A stretch of DNA of 64,000 bases from Neobacillus thermocopriae (GCF_010975035.1 NZ_JAAIUV010000004.1:149074-213073); one strand, 5' to 3'. Numbered from the stretch's first letter, positions 53,912 through 63,329 are shown. Numbers and translations are program-made. The notes: a model not told the origin generated them from the sequence alone.

Positions 53912-54622
53912 CTAGGTTAGATGGATCCCGCATTCGGTCTTTTGATGGCCCGCCCATCTGCCGGCCCGTTGGTTTCCAGGCTCTGATACAGGTAAGGTGC
54001 AAGGGGCACAGCCAATACTTGGATATCCGTTATCATGCAAAGGATTGTATGGAAGTTGATTCATTTCTATATAGGTTAAAACATCCTCCCATGTCCAATG
54101 GATCAGCGGACAAATTTTGATCTTATGAAATTTCTCATCTTTATTGATATATTGGGTATTCCTTCGGGTAGGCGATTGTTCCCTTCGTAATCCGGAGATC
54201 CAGGCAAGTGAATTCCTTAATGCTTGCTGTAATGGTACGACCTTTCTTAAATAACAGCATACATTCGGATCACGAAGCCATAACTTTTCCCCATATGTTT
54301 TCGCTTGCTCCTCCAATGACATGGTTGGTTTAACGAGGGAAATCTCTAAAGTAGGGTAGCGTTTTTTCACTTTTTCAATTAATTCGTATGTTTCAGGAAA
54401 ATGGAGACCTGTATCGAGGAAAATAATCTTGGCTTTTTTGTTAATCTTATAAATGAGATCGATTAACACGATCCCTTCTGCTCCAAAACTACATGCATAT
54501 ACAATATCATCCTTGTATTCCTTATAGGCCCATTTTAAAATATCAAGATAATCCCGATGTTCCTTTAAAATTTCAGCGGCCTTTTCTTCATTCCAATTCT
54601 CATACGTCAGTTTGTCACTCAC
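53912..54622 (-). CDS. yitB: APS/PAPS reductase (second copy)
   Basis: A 236-residue reductase with [16 protein letters not shown], the cysteine pair [10 protein letters not shown], the later CAPC and C-terminal KTECGIH. As in the first copy, the CC/CxxC pattern suggests a 4Fe-4S enzyme. It produces sulfite, which the next enzyme upstream (YitD) can use directly. It is placed between the phosphatase and yitA. Confidence 0.93.
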   Translation of the reverse strand: MSDKLTYENWNEEKAAEILKEHRDYLDILKWAYKEYKDDIVYACSFGAEGIVLIDLIYKINKKAKIIFLDTGLHFPETYELIEKVKKRYPTLEISLVKPTMSLEEQAKTYGEKLWLRDPNVCCYLRKVVPLQQALRNSLAWISGLRREQSPTRRNTQYINKDEKFHKIKICPLIHWTWEDVLTYIEMNQLPYNPLHDNGYPSIGCAPCTLPVSEPGNQRAGRWAGHQKTECGIHLT

Positions 54623-54637
54623 GTTTCACCCCTCCGA

Positions 54638-55174
54638 TCAAATGTCTATTTCCGGCAAAATTATACATGTATTATTTTGGACGAACACTTTGTTCATAGA
54701 ATTGACATGACCATGTTCTGCATAAGAGAGCATGGCACGAATCCAGGAACCATGACCAAAAATTAATACCTTTTTATAACTCCGATACTTTTGTAAAAAA
54801 GCAACTATTCTTTCTTCCAGTTGTAAAATACTCTCTCCAAGCAAGAGTGCTTTTGGATTTTCAATCCATGTTTCTCCATAAGTTTCCATTAATTTCTCCT
54901 TAGGTTTCCCTTCGAAGGGGCCAAAATCTAATTCATCTAACAAGGGATCCATTTCTGGTTCAAATCCGTACAGTCTTGCCGTCTGTTGGGTTCGTTTCAA
55001 GCTGCTTGCTAATACAAGATCAAATGGCATTTGCTGTCTTAATATAGACAAATTACGATTCATTCCTTTTCTCCATTCCTCGGTTATTGGAGCAATCGGG
55101 ATATCCCTTCTCCCTTGAAGGATTTGATTTTTATTCCATACTGTGGGCAGGTGCCGAATCATAGTAAGTTGCAT
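54638..55174 (-). CDS. Histidine phosphatase superfamily protein, candidate phosphosulfolactate phosphatase
   Basis: A 178-residue branch 1 histidine phosphatase. The phosphohistidine motif is MIRHLPTVWNKNQILQGRRD at the N-terminus (R-H, with Leu in place of the usual Gly). The acid is in ELDFGPFEGK near residue 85 and the second His in IFGHGSWIRA near 140. It occupies the place held by yitC (ComB-type phosphatase) in B. subtilis. The start overlaps the end of yitD by 16 bases. The inferred substrate is 2-phospho-3-sulfolactate; a CobC- or phosphoglycerate mutase-like role is the alternative. Confidence 0.75.
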   Translation of the reverse strand: MQLTMIRHLPTVWNKNQILQGRRDIPIAPITEEWRKGMNRNLSILRQQMPFDLVLASSLKRTQQTARLYGFEPEMDPLLDELDFGPFEGKPKEKLMETYGETWIENPKALLLGESILQLEERIVAFLQKYRSYKKVLIFGHGSWIRAMLSYAEHGHVNSMNKVFVQNNTCIILPEIDI

Positions 55175-55926
55175 TCATGCTCCTCCAAATAAAAGGTCTC
55201 ACTTCTTAATCCACAACGTTGTGCCTCTAGCATTAACACATCGTTTATTTTTACATTTCCTAAATTGACATTTGGACCAATTTCCTTGATAAAGTACATT
55301 TGATGCTTAGGTGTTGGAGCTTCAAATATGATTTTCTTCGGATCAATATTTTTAATTAATTCATGTATTAACTCACATCGAACAGTACCGCACTCTTCAT
55401 AAATTCCGGATGTTCCCGAATCTCTTCCTTCTGTAATCACATACTCAGAGCCAGCTTCCAGCAAGAGCTGGATTTCTTCTAACCATTCGGAAATCCTCAT
55501 TTCTTTCCTACAATCTTTTGAACCTACTTCAGCAATCACATGAAATGACTCTTTTAATTGTGAAATCAATTCAATCCTTGTTTGTAAGGGAATATCTAAT
55601 GTACCGTTTGAAACCTCAATCCACTCAATCCCGAGATCATGCAAATAATGGATATATTCGTTCAATTTATTTTGGTAATAGCATTTTTCAAATAACGTTC
55701 CACCGCAATAAGGTTTTATCTCATGCTCTTTATAGAGGTTTATTTTTGTTCTGAGGTTTGGTGTCACATAAGCAGAACCAATACCGATTTTTGCGATATC
55801 TATCATGGTATGAAAGTCGGCTAATATATTCCTTAATTCTCCCATGGAAGTTCCGAAATCAGCGATACATGTTAAGCCATATACTCGATTTCCGGTCGTC
55901 CTTTTGGGCAAGCTTAAAAAATCCAT
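55159..55926 (-). CDS. yitD: Phosphosulfolactate synthase (ComA family)
   Basis: About 255 residues of the ComA family, a TIM-barrel enzyme that adds sulfite to phosphoenolpyruvate. Characteristic stretches are GLTCIADFGTSMGEL near residue 20, DIAKIGIGSAYVTP near 45, YCGGTLFEKCYYQNKL near 75, IEVSNGTLDIPL near 105 and ITEGRDSGTSGIYEECG near 165. It is first in its unit, behind AAAGGAGG. In bacilli the product pathway leads to 3-sulfolactate, a spore constituent. A TTG six bases upstream is the alternative start. Confidence 0.92.
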   Translation of the reverse strand: MDFLSLPKRTTGNRVYGLTCIADFGTSMGELRNILADFHTMIDIAKIGIGSAYVTPNLRTKINLYKEHEIKPYCGGTLFEKCYYQNKLNEYIHYLHDLGIEWIEVSNGTLDIPLQTRIELISQLKESFHVIAEVGSKDCRKEMRISEWLEEIQLLLEAGSEYVITEGRDSGTSGIYEECGTVRCELIHELIKNIDPKKIIFEAPTPKHQMYFIKEIGPNVNLGNVKINDVLMLEAQRCGLRSETFYLEEHECNLL

Positions 55927-56087
55927 AGGCAAAATACCTCCTTTTTTCTAGGATAGATTATTCAACGAATGGGTGAATGTGTAGATAAAAAGGCCTTCTT
56001 CATCGAAATTAGGCGTTTGCCTTGTATAAAGCTATCATTCAATTCAAACAATAAAATAGCTTATATTTTCAGTTAGGGGTGTCATCA

Positions 56088-57338
56088 GTGCCAAAGCAAA
56101 AACACATAGGCATGACTATCTTTGCTATCAGTTCGATTCCGCTCATTTTAGTATTAGGCAATTCCATGCTCATACCGATTTTGCCAAAAATGAAATCAGT
56201 CCTTCACATAAGCCAATTGAAAGTCAGCTTGGTGATTTCCGCTTTTTCCATTGCAGCGGCAATTTCAATACCGATTCTTGGTTATTTATCAGACCGATTT
56301 TCTCGAAAAGCAGTGATTATACCTGCTCTGATTTTATATGGCAGTGGTGGACTATTAGCAGGTGTAGCAGCGGCTTGGTTTTCCAATGCTTATGTATGGA
56401 TAATGGTGGGGAGAATGATGCAAGGAATTGGGGCTGCTGGTACTGCGCCCATTGCCATGGCATTAACTGGTGATTTATTTAAAGGCGGAGAGCAAAGTAA
56501 AGTGTTAGGCTTGGTCGAGGCATCCAATGGAATCGGAAAAGTAATTAGCCCCCTTATTGGGTCGTTATTTGCCTTATTGTTCTGGTATGCCGCCTTTTTT
56601 GCCTTTCCGATCTTTTGTTTCTTATCGGTCTTATTGACTATTTTTTTTATTAAAGAAAAGAAAACAAAAAAAGAACCCCCTTCCTTTGGTACCTATGTAA
56701 AAGGATTGGCTTCTGTTTTTAAAACAGAGGGGCGGTGGCTATTTGTCGCTTATTTAACAGGAGCAATTTGTCTTTTTACTTTATTTGGAATCTTGTTTTA
56801 CATCTCTGATATCCTTGAAAAACGATATCAGATCGATGGAGTATTAAAAGGTGGAATCTTAGCTATTCCTTTATTATTCATGACCACAACTTCTTATATG
56901 ACAGGAGCGAAGATTGGTAAAAAAATGAAGCGAATGAAAGCACTTATCATTATGGGACTACTGTTAATGACGGTTTCGTTTGCCTCTTTGATTTTCTTTC
57001 AAAAGCTTGTTCCCTTTTTTACCGTATTAGCAGTAAGCAGTATTGGTACCGGCCTTGTGTTGCCATGTATCAATAGCTTTATTACCGGTTCAGTACCTAC
57101 GGACAGAAGAGGCTTTGTGACATCCTTATATGGGTCGGTACGATTTCTCGGAGTTGCCATAGGGCCTCCCATTTTCAGTAAATTAATGGAATGGTCTCGC
57201 ACGGGGATGTTTTTAACAACAGCAGGATTAACACTCATTTGCGCCCTCCTTTGCATGTTTCTTATTCGAGTGGCTAAAAAAGAATCTTCAAAGGAAAAAG
57301 AAAAGGATACCTTATTTGAGAAGCTTCAATTTACTTAA
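56088..57338 (+). CDS. yitG: MFS transporter (YitG-like)
   Basis: About 416 residues with 12 predicted membrane segments. The motif [19 protein letters not shown] near residue 70 is the loop 2-3 signature of drug:H+ antiporters, and [19 protein letters not shown] follows. A GTG at 56088 lies eight bases after AGGGG. It is divergent from yitD, as the B. subtilis yit cluster also carries an MFS gene. It may export sulfolactate or an intermediate; that is inferred from position only. Confidence 0.85.
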   Translation: MPKQKHIGMTIFAISSIPLILVLGNSMLIPILPKMKSVLHISQLKVSLVISAFSIAAAISIPILGYLSDRFSRKAVIIPALILYGSGGLLAGVAAAWFSNAYVWIMVGRMMQGIGAAGTAPIAMALTGDLFKGGEQSKVLGLVEASNGIGKVISPLIGSLFALLFWYAAFFAFPIFCFLSVLLTIFFIKEKKTKKEPPSFGTYVKGLASVFKTEGRWLFVAYLTGAICLFTLFGILFYISDILEKRYQIDGVLKGGILAIPLLFMTTTSYMTGAKIGKKMKRMKALIIMGLLLMTVSFASLIFFQKLVPFFTVLAVSSIGTGLVLPCINSFITGSVPTDRRGFVTSLYGSVRFLGVAIGPPIFSKLMEWSRTGMFLTTAGLTLICALLCMFLIRVAKKESSKEKEKDTLFEKLQFT

Positions 57339-57389
57339 AAAAATGGCTTATGGATGAACTGGATCTGAACGGAAAGGAGGCGTTCAAAA

Positions 57390-57677
57390 GTGCAAATATT
57401 TTTCTCACCAGAAGTGATTACCCCCCAATTTCAAGTGTTAAATGTGGTGGATTCCAAGAATAAAGCAGTAGGAAATGTGGCCTTTTTATTTGATGAAAAA
57501 AAGTTATTTGTTTTTGGGATTTTAGAAGAAGAAGGGGTTGGGGCAGATTTTAAAGATTTAGTCACTCCATATGTGAAAGGATTAGCAAAAGCCAAACCGG
57601 ACGTAGAAATTTTCTCGTGTTTATATATCGGCTGTAAAAAAATCAAACTAAATGATGAGGAAGAAGAAGAAAAATAA
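57390..57677 (+). CDS. Uncharacterised 95-residue acidic-tail protein
   Basis: A GTG start follows AAAGGAGG. The protein has mixed alpha/beta character (FQVLNVVDSKNKAVGNVAFLFDEKKLFVFGILEEEG, then a helix KDLVTPYVKGLAK) and ends in a run of glutamates. It contains two Cys near the end (FSCLYIGCKK). It lies 51 bases below yitG with no terminator seen between. I do not recognise the family. Confidence 0.6.
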   Translation: MQIFFSPEVITPQFQVLNVVDSKNKAVGNVAFLFDEKKLFVFGILEEEGVGADFKDLVTPYVKGLAKAKPDVEIFSCLYIGCKKIKLNDEEEEEK

Positions 57678-57815
57678 CGGAATCGAGAGCGGCTCATGAA
57701 ATGGAAGGGCCCTCTCTTTTTTTATTCTTTTTGAAAATGGGCTAACAAGGCACTTACCTACTTCATATTGTAGTGATGTATATAAAGATCAAAATAACTG
57801 AGGTGTGTGTGCCTA

Positions 57816-58580
57816 ATGAGTATCGGCATCATCATTATGGGGCTCTTAATCGGGTTTATGGTTGGATTGACAGGTGTTGGCGGTGCAGCCATGCTTACAC
57901 CTATTTTAATTTTATTGGGGATCAATCCTTCCATTGCAGTAGGAACAGATCTTTTTTACAACTCGATTACAAAGCTTTTTGGTTCCATCCAACATTACCG
58001 GCAAAAAACCATTGATTTAAAGTTAGTCCAATATTTAGCGATTGGGAGTATTCCAAGCGCCATTTTCGCTGTTGGCATGCTCCATCTTTTTGACACCTAT
58101 TTTCATAACCAAGAGCAAATCATTAAACATGCACTCGGCTACGTGCTCATATTAGTGGCTATTGCTACCTTAATAAAAACATTTATGAAGAAAAAAATGG
58201 AATGGAATAGATGGCAATTAATCCCTCTAAAAGAAAAAAGAATGTTAACGATTACGATCGGTGCTGTCTTAGGCTTTATTGTTGGAATAACTTCCATTGG
58301 ATCTGGTTCCTTATTTGCCCTCGTCATGCTTTATCTTTACCGAATGAGTCCTTCACAGCTGGTAGGAACAGATATCGCTCATGCCTTTCTACTTGTAACT
58401 GCTGCTGGTTTGATGCATGCCGGTATTGGAAATGTGGATTACTTATTAACAATCAACCTATTATTGGGATCTATTCCCGGTGTTCTTTTTGGAAGTACAC
58501 TATCTTCTAAACTCCCAGCAAAACCATTAAGAACCGTCATGGCCTTAATGATCTTATTTAGTGGCATTAAACTCATTTAA
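57816..58580 (+). CDS. TauE/SafE (TSUP) family exporter
   Basis: About 254 residues with seven or eight membrane segments. The duplicated family motif is GLTGVGGAAMLTPILILLGINPSIAVGTDLFY near the N-terminus and GITSIGSGSLFALVML, then PSQLVGTDIAHAF, in the second half. Members export sulfite, sulfoacetate or related sulfonates, so a link to the adjacent sulfolactate module is plausible. The ATG at 57816 follows GAGGTG; a GTG nine bases earlier is possible. Confidence 0.88.
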   Translation: MSIGIIIMGLLIGFMVGLTGVGGAAMLTPILILLGINPSIAVGTDLFYNSITKLFGSIQHYRQKTIDLKLVQYLAIGSIPSAIFAVGMLHLFDTYFHNQEQIIKHALGYVLILVAIATLIKTFMKKKMEWNRWQLIPLKEKRMLTITIGAVLGFIVGITSIGSGSLFALVMLYLYRMSPSQLVGTDIAHAFLLVTAAGLMHAGIGNVDYLLTINLLLGSIPGVLFGSTLSSKLPAKPLRTVMALMILFSGIKLI

Positions 58581-58638
58581 CCGCTAGGTGTTTTTCATTT
58601 AACTCCCCCCATGATAAAGGTCCCTTCATCCATGATAA

Positions 58639-58670
58639 GGTGTCCCTAAAGAATCACTTTTAGGGACACC
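58639..58670 (+). terminator. Terminator of the TauE-family gene
   Basis: The stem GGTGTCCCTAAA/TTTAGGGACACC is followed by CTCTTTTT on the plus strand. Confidence 0.85.
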
Positions 58671-58676
58671 CTCTTT

Positions 58677-59777
58677 TTAATTTGATTCATTTTCATTGGA
58701 TAATCCTTTCTTTTTTGCTGACTTCTTTACAATAATAAACAGGATGAGAATCATTAATTCCAATATCAATCCAAGGGAACACCAAACTTCAAATGAAAAA
58801 TGGAGATGTTCCATACTATTTTTAAATAAAAGAATGGAAAGATAACCAAGAATAAAGGAAATGGGGAACATAAATTTATTCGTGTTCGATTTGTAATACA
58901 TGCTTAAACAATGATTGAAAGCATAAAACAAAAACGCAATTTTTGTGATAATGGTGGGAAGCCAAATAGCGACTATAAATAAATCAAGACGATCAAGAAA
59001 ATCCGTTAAATGGATTTGTTGAACAAGGATATAAGCAGGATACGTTGCTTCCGTCACAATTTTTGTTCCTAGTACGATGATTTGAAAAAATAAAACAATC
59101 AAAAAAAGGAAAAATCCAAGAGTGGTTCCTTGAATGACGGCCTTTCGTGCTGCTTTGATCGGATTGACGTTCCCAATAATAAGAAGAAATAAGAGAAATT
59201 CTCCCAACCATGAAAAACCGACGTAAGAAGACTGAAAAAGTGCCTTGATCATACTGACATTGGGAAGTGGTAAAAGATTATCCAATTCAGATTCATTTAT
59301 TAACAGAAAAGGGATGATTATGGTCACTAACGTTAAAAGAAAAAAGTGGATCCCATTTATCCTTGCAATCACTTCAAGCCCCGACATCGCAATATAGACA
59401 ATCACTAAAATGGAGAGAATCATCAATATATCAAGCGGGGTGTTGGGTAATAAAACGGAAGAGATAAAATCGATCATCGCTCGTAAATCACGAATAAGAA
59501 CAAGAAATACAAATAGGAAAAAAAGGAAAACAAACCCTTTTTCCAAAAGGCTCCCTCGTTTTCCAATAGCAAATAAATTCTTATATTCATCTTTTGAGGT
59601 TTTACCAAAAATCAAAAAAATCATTAGTAAAAAAATAGGATATAGGATGATGGGAACAAGCCATGCATTTTGTTCTCCTACTTGGACAATGATCTGAGGC
59701 AAACTGATAACAGAGCTACTTAGGATAAAATTAGCGACTAAAACAATCAATTGGTAATTTGAAATTTTTTGTGTCAT
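58677..59777 (-). CDS. Spore germinant receptor B subunit
   Basis: A 366-residue GerAB/GerKB-type permease of the APC superfamily with about ten membrane segments. Typical features are ISNYQLIVLVANFILSSSVISLPQ at the N-terminus and NPIKAARKAVIQGTTLGFFLFL in the middle. It sits in the spore inner membrane and forms the germinant-sensing receptor with A and C. It is the last gene of the operon and overlaps the small D gene by four bases. Confidence 0.9.
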   Translation of the reverse strand: MTQKISNYQLIVLVANFILSSSVISLPQIIVQVGEQNAWLVPIILYPIFLLMIFLIFGKTSKDEYKNLFAIGKRGSLLEKGFVFLFFLFVFLVLIRDLRAMIDFISSVLLPNTPLDILMILSILVIVYIAMSGLEVIARINGIHFFLLTLVTIIIPFLLINESELDNLLPLPNVSMIKALFQSSYVGFSWLGEFLLFLLIIGNVNPIKAARKAVIQGTTLGFFLFLIVLFFQIIVLGTKIVTEATYPAYILVQQIHLTDFLDRLDLFIVAIWLPTIITKIAFLFYAFNHCLSMYYKSNTNKFMFPISFILGYLSILLFKNSMEHLHFSFEVWCSLGLILELMILILFIIVKKSAKKKGLSNENESN

Positions 59778-59998
59778 ATTTTCACAACCAATCTCGTTAT
59801 TCTTCCAAACGTATTACCCAAAAAAGAGGTAATCCCATTTAAAAACATATTTTGCATGGCTAGAACAGATACAGCAATGGCCAAAGCAAGAACAAGAATG
59901 ACCCATTTTCGTTCCTTTTTATCAATAATTTTGGCCTTCCAAATAATGATGGCATATATGGCTAGTGCTAACCAAACGAAAATTACACCTATGGACAT
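59774..59998 (-). CDS. Small two-helix germinant receptor D protein
   Basis: A 74-residue protein starting MSIGVIFVWLALAIYAIIIW. Two hydrophobic helices are separated by the charged KAKIIDKKERKW. Such small D genes accompany several ger operons in bacilli and modulate receptor activity. The ATG at 59998 lies a few bases past the C-subunit stop. The longer frame upstream overlaps the C gene and is not expected to be coding. Confidence 0.78.
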   Translation of the reverse strand: MSIGVIFVWLALAIYAIIIWKAKIIDKKERKWVILVLALAIAVSVLAMQNMFLNGITSFLGNTFGRITRLVVKI

Positions 59999-60002
59999 TT
60001 CA

Positions 60003-61154
60003 TCATTCCTTCTTCCATTCCCCCGAATTTGTAATTCTTTGAATATCGGCATCGACATCGATGAATACATTGACATGGGGTAGTGTCTGTTCCCAATCAT
60101 TCTTCCATTGTTTCTGCCATTTTTGGTGGCGCTTCTTGTAGAGTTCCCAACCCAAACCAACAATGTCAGCTCCCTTTGAATGGGCGTGTTTAATTACGGA
60201 CTGAATATTCTGTTTGATTTCTTGTTCCATTTTCCTTTTCACTAATTGATAAGTTTTCGGATCTTCAATTCGAAGATTGGCCTCATTTTCAATAAGGATC
60301 CCTGTTACTCTTACTTTCAATTTGAACGAAGGATTGGCACCATTCCCCGTGTACTGAGGTTTCACTTGATTTTCCAAAATTTTAATCGTCATTTCATTAT
60401 TTTTCGACACGGAAAAGGTAAAAGATTTCTTTTTCATTTTTTCTAATAACCACAAAATTCCTTGGGTTTCCTTGATATTCGTGATGAAAGACAATTTATC
60501 TCCCTTGAAAACAGCAAATTTCTCTATTTCTAATTCTTTTCCTTTCTTATCCTCTTTTATTAATCCTGTCACATTCACGAATGGGATGACCGGATCCTTT
60601 CCAGGCCGGTCCAAATCTAATAGAGTATCCTTCACTGTTTTGTTGGCCATTGCCTTTGCCATTTCACGAAGAGCTTCCCCTGAGTACTGTTCCATTCTTG
60701 GTTGTGCTTTTAATACTTGAATGGAATCCCCTTTGGAAATAAGGAGCAAAGTAGATAATCTAGACTCCGGCTGAATAACGACAGCCCTCAATGACTTTGA
60801 AATCCCTTCCTTGGCCAAATCCTCCCCAATGACTAAAACTCTTCGATGGGCAAAGTATAATTTTCTTGATAATCGAAGTTGGACATCTTCCATACTCTCT
60901 CTTATGTTTTTTCCTGTTCCTTGTGCAATAAGCACCGGGCCTTCTCCACTGGTTCCACCGCCCCCGCCACTAGATCCTGCTCCTCCCATGGAACTTGGCA
61001 GAGGAACTTGTACCGTATAACGATATTTTTCGTTTCCCGCTTTATCCATACCTGAAGTTACAACAAAAGCATTATCATTAATTTCTGTGCGATCCCAACA
61101 CCCAGTAAGACATATAATTAGGCTAAATACGGCAATCATTTGTATGATCTTTAT
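60003..61154 (-). CDS. Spore germinant receptor C subunit (lipoprotein)
   Basis: About 383 residues: a lipoprotein signal IIKIIQMIAVFSLIICLTGC followed by WDRTEINDNAFVVTSGMDK, the GerAC family hallmark. The mature protein has the three-domain GerC layout, with a Gly/Ser-rich linker SSGGGGGTSGEG near residue 70. No ATG sits at the right distance from AAGGAGGGG. The most likely start is ATA at 61154, overlapping the A-subunit TAA as ATAA. The ATG at 61139 is 22 bases from the site and would remove the signal's only lysine. Confidence 0.85.
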   Translation of the reverse strand: MKIIQMIAVFSLIICLTGCWDRTEINDNAFVVTSGMDKAGNEKYRYTVQVPLPSSMGGAGSSGGGGGTSGEGPVLIAQGTGKNIRESMEDVQLRLSRKLYFAHRRVLVIGEDLAKEGISKSLRAVVIQPESRLSTLLLISKGDSIQVLKAQPRMEQYSGEALREMAKAMANKTVKDTLLDLDRPGKDPVIPFVNVTGLIKEDKKGKELEIEKFAVFKGDKLSFITNIKETQGILWLLEKMKKKSFTFSVSKNNEMTIKILENQVKPQYTGNGANPSFKLKVRVTGILIENEANLRIEDPKTYQLVKRKMEQEIKQNIQSVIKHAHSKGADIVGLGWELYKKRHQKWQKQWKNDWEQTLPHVNVFIDVDADIQRITNSGEWKKE

Positions 61155-62710
61155 GATGGATCCCCTCCTTCCCCCATTTTTGGAGGTGATGGCATTAAAT
61201 GATCCACTTGTCTTTTTTGATCCTCTTTCACAAATTGATCCGGTCTTCGGTTCATCGCCCACCAAGGTACACGTATAAGGACATCTTTTAAAGATTTAAA
61301 TGATATAGGTGCCAATGGCCAAAAATACGGAATGCCAAATGACCGTAATTTACATAAATGTGTTAAGATAAGAAGAAATCCCAATATAACACCATAAAAT
61401 CCAAACATTGCCCCTAAAATCATTAAGGGAAAACGTAACATACGAATGGAAATTGACATATTAAATCTTGGGATCGTAAAAGAGGCGATTCCCGTGATAG
61501 ATACAATAATAACGGTTGGTGCCGAAACGATACCGGCCTCCACCGCTGCTGTCCCAATGACTAGAGCTCCAAGAATTCCCACTGCCTGTCCAACTACCTG
61601 TGGAAGCCGAACCCCCGCTTCGCGTAAAGCTTCAAACGAAACTTCCATGATCAATGCCTCTACAAACATAGGAAACGGAATGGCCTCCCTACTTGCCGCT
61701 ATGCTAAATAGCAAGGAAGTAGGAATCATTTCCTGATGATACGTCGTGACTGCGACGTAAATACCTGGTAAGGTAAGGGCAATAAATAAGAAAAATACGC
61801 GAAGCAATCTTAAAAAAACATAAATATGGTAACGCCCATAATAATCCTCACTTGATTGAAAAAACTGCCAAAAGGTCGCCGGCATGATTAAGACAAAGGG
61901 AGTTCCATCAACCATTATGGCTACCCTTCCTTCAAGGAGGTTGGCTGCAACCGTATCAGGGCGCTCGGTATTTTGGATTTGCGGAAACATACTCCAAGGA
62001 CTATCCTCAATAAATTCCTCAATATATCCACTTTCCAATATACTGTCCGTTTTAATCCGATCTAGCCTTGATAATACTTCTTTCACTAATTCGGGAGCTG
62101 CAAGGCCTTCCACATATAATATGGCGATTTGTGTTTTCGTTTCTTCCCCAATCTCTCTTGCTAAAATTTTCAAGCGATTCGAACGGATTTTGTGACGAAC
62201 TAAAGCCGTATTGGTTCTAATCACTTCCGTAAATCCTTCTCTCGGCCCTCTTACGACCGATTCCGTTGTCGGCTCAGAGACCGTTCTCCTGTCTCCTCCC
62301 TTTGAATCAAAAATAATGGCCTTTGATACCCCATCCACTAACAAAACGGTATTTCCTTTTAACACATTACTGACAACTTCATCGAGTTCGGTTGTTTCAT
62401 TCACTGAACTAATGGAAATCATTTTTTCTTTAAGTATTTCCGCTGTGATCCGCTCGCCCTGTAATTCATCTAATAATTGACGAAGACCATTTAACTCAAC
62501 CGCTAATGTATTGATAAAACCATCCACAAACAGCAAATAGGCCTTCTTTCTCCCCGCAAGAAAAGGTCGAAAGACGATATCTGAACAGTCTTTAAATAAC
62601 GCTTTTAGAATTTCAATATTTTCCATAATATTGGTATCAACATTTTTATTTGTTTCATCACTGACCAATGCCTGATTTTTAGCCGATTTCTTCCTCAACA
62701 ATTTTTTCAT
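61151..62710 (-). CDS. Spore germinant receptor A subunit
   Basis: A 519-residue GerAA/GerKA-type protein. The large N-terminal soluble domain contains KGNTVLLVDG and VRGPREGFTEVIRTNTALVRHKIRS. About five membrane helices start at residue ~300, including the GerA signature IPFPMFVEALIMEVSFEALREAG. It ends in a proline- and lysine-rich tail. It is the first gene of the A-C-D-B operon. A forespore SigG promoter would be expected in 62711-62820, but no convincing match was found. Confidence 0.93.
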   Translation of the reverse strand: MKKLLRKKSAKNQALVSDETNKNVDTNIMENIEILKALFKDCSDIVFRPFLAGRKKAYLLFVDGFINTLAVELNGLRQLLDELQGERITAEILKEKMISISSVNETTELDEVVSNVLKGNTVLLVDGVSKAIIFDSKGGDRRTVSEPTTESVVRGPREGFTEVIRTNTALVRHKIRSNRLKILAREIGEETKTQIAILYVEGLAAPELVKEVLSRLDRIKTDSILESGYIEEFIEDSPWSMFPQIQNTERPDTVAANLLEGRVAIMVDGTPFVLIMPATFWQFFQSSEDYYGRYHIYVFLRLLRVFFLFIALTLPGIYVAVTTYHQEMIPTSLLFSIAASREAIPFPMFVEALIMEVSFEALREAGVRLPQVVGQAVGILGALVIGTAAVEAGIVSAPTVIIVSITGIASFTIPRFNMSISIRMLRFPLMILGAMFGFYGVILGFLLILTHLCKLRSFGIPYFWPLAPISFKSLKDVLIRVPWWAMNRRPDQFVKEDQKRQVDHLMPSPPKMGEGGDPS

Positions 62711-62876
62711 AGAAACAACCTCGGAAAGAATATTTTTTATAATTTAACCCTCAATTTGAAATTTATTCCTTTTTAAGAAAGTAGAAGCAAAACGAAAGTT
62801 GGAACTTTAAAAAACTTGTCCTTCTATGATGTTTCATCTCATACAATGTGTAATAATGATTTTTTTGGAGGTACAA

Positions 62877-63149
62877 ATGTTTATTTTTATTGAAAAAGCG
62901 GTATTAGGTATGGCTTTTTTACGAATTTTATCGGGGTGTATTGAAATTATTGCAGCCTTTTTAATGATTAAATTCCATACAGTGGAAAAAGCATTAATCA
63001 TTAATAGTTCCCTCGCCTTCGTAGGTCCCACCGTATTGGTTATAACAACTACCATTGGTGTTCTCGGTTTGTCTGGCGATCTTTCTTTAATGAAAATTTT
63101 TTGGATCTTTCTAGGAGTTAGCTGCATTTTAATTGGGGTCAAATGGTGA
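62877..63149 (+). CDS. yqhV: YqhV-like small membrane protein (DUF2619)
   Basis: A 90-residue protein with three hydrophobic helices; the segment FLRILSGCIEIIAAFLMIKF and SLAFVGPTVLVITTTIG match YqhV of B. subtilis as I recall it. The ATG at 62877 follows TGGAGGT. A perfect SigE-type -10 CATACAAT lies at 62841-62848, but its -35 is poor. Function unknown. Confidence 0.75.
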   Translation: MFIFIEKAVLGMAFLRILSGCIEIIAAFLMIKFHTVEKALIINSSLAFVGPTVLVITTTIGVLGLSGDLSLMKIFWIFLGVSCILIGVKW

Positions 63150-63172
63150 TTTTGATTTGCTAATGGAAAGCA

Positions 63173-63210
63173 CAAAACGCTCATTGCTTTTTCAAGCGAT
63201 GAGCGTTTTG
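63173..63210 (+). terminator. Terminator of yqhV
   Basis: The stem CAAAACGCTC/GAGCGTTTTG with inner TTGCTT pairing is followed by TTGT. Confidence 0.75.
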
Positions 63211-63329
63211 TTGTATTCCCTTTAAAAGGGATAGTTAATTTTTATCGTCTTGGTAAAACTAACGTTGTGCTTAAAAGAAAGGTGGCACGAATGATGAACA
63301 AAATTGCAAACACTGTCAGGAGGTTAACG

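Noticed and set aside
53880..54002. N-terminal extension of yitA
   Set aside because: It overlaps the end of yitB and lacks a ribosome site; the ATG at 53879 has AGAGGAGGAG and aligns with the first Sat copy.
58608..58650. Direct repeat CCATGATAA near the TauE-gene terminator
   Set aside because: Two imperfect short copies only, with no further units; too little to call a repeat element.
62711..62820. SigG promoter of the germinant receptor operon
   Set aside because: GAATA is present, but no CATNMTA-like -10 lies at 17-19 bases; left uncalled although such a promoter is expected.
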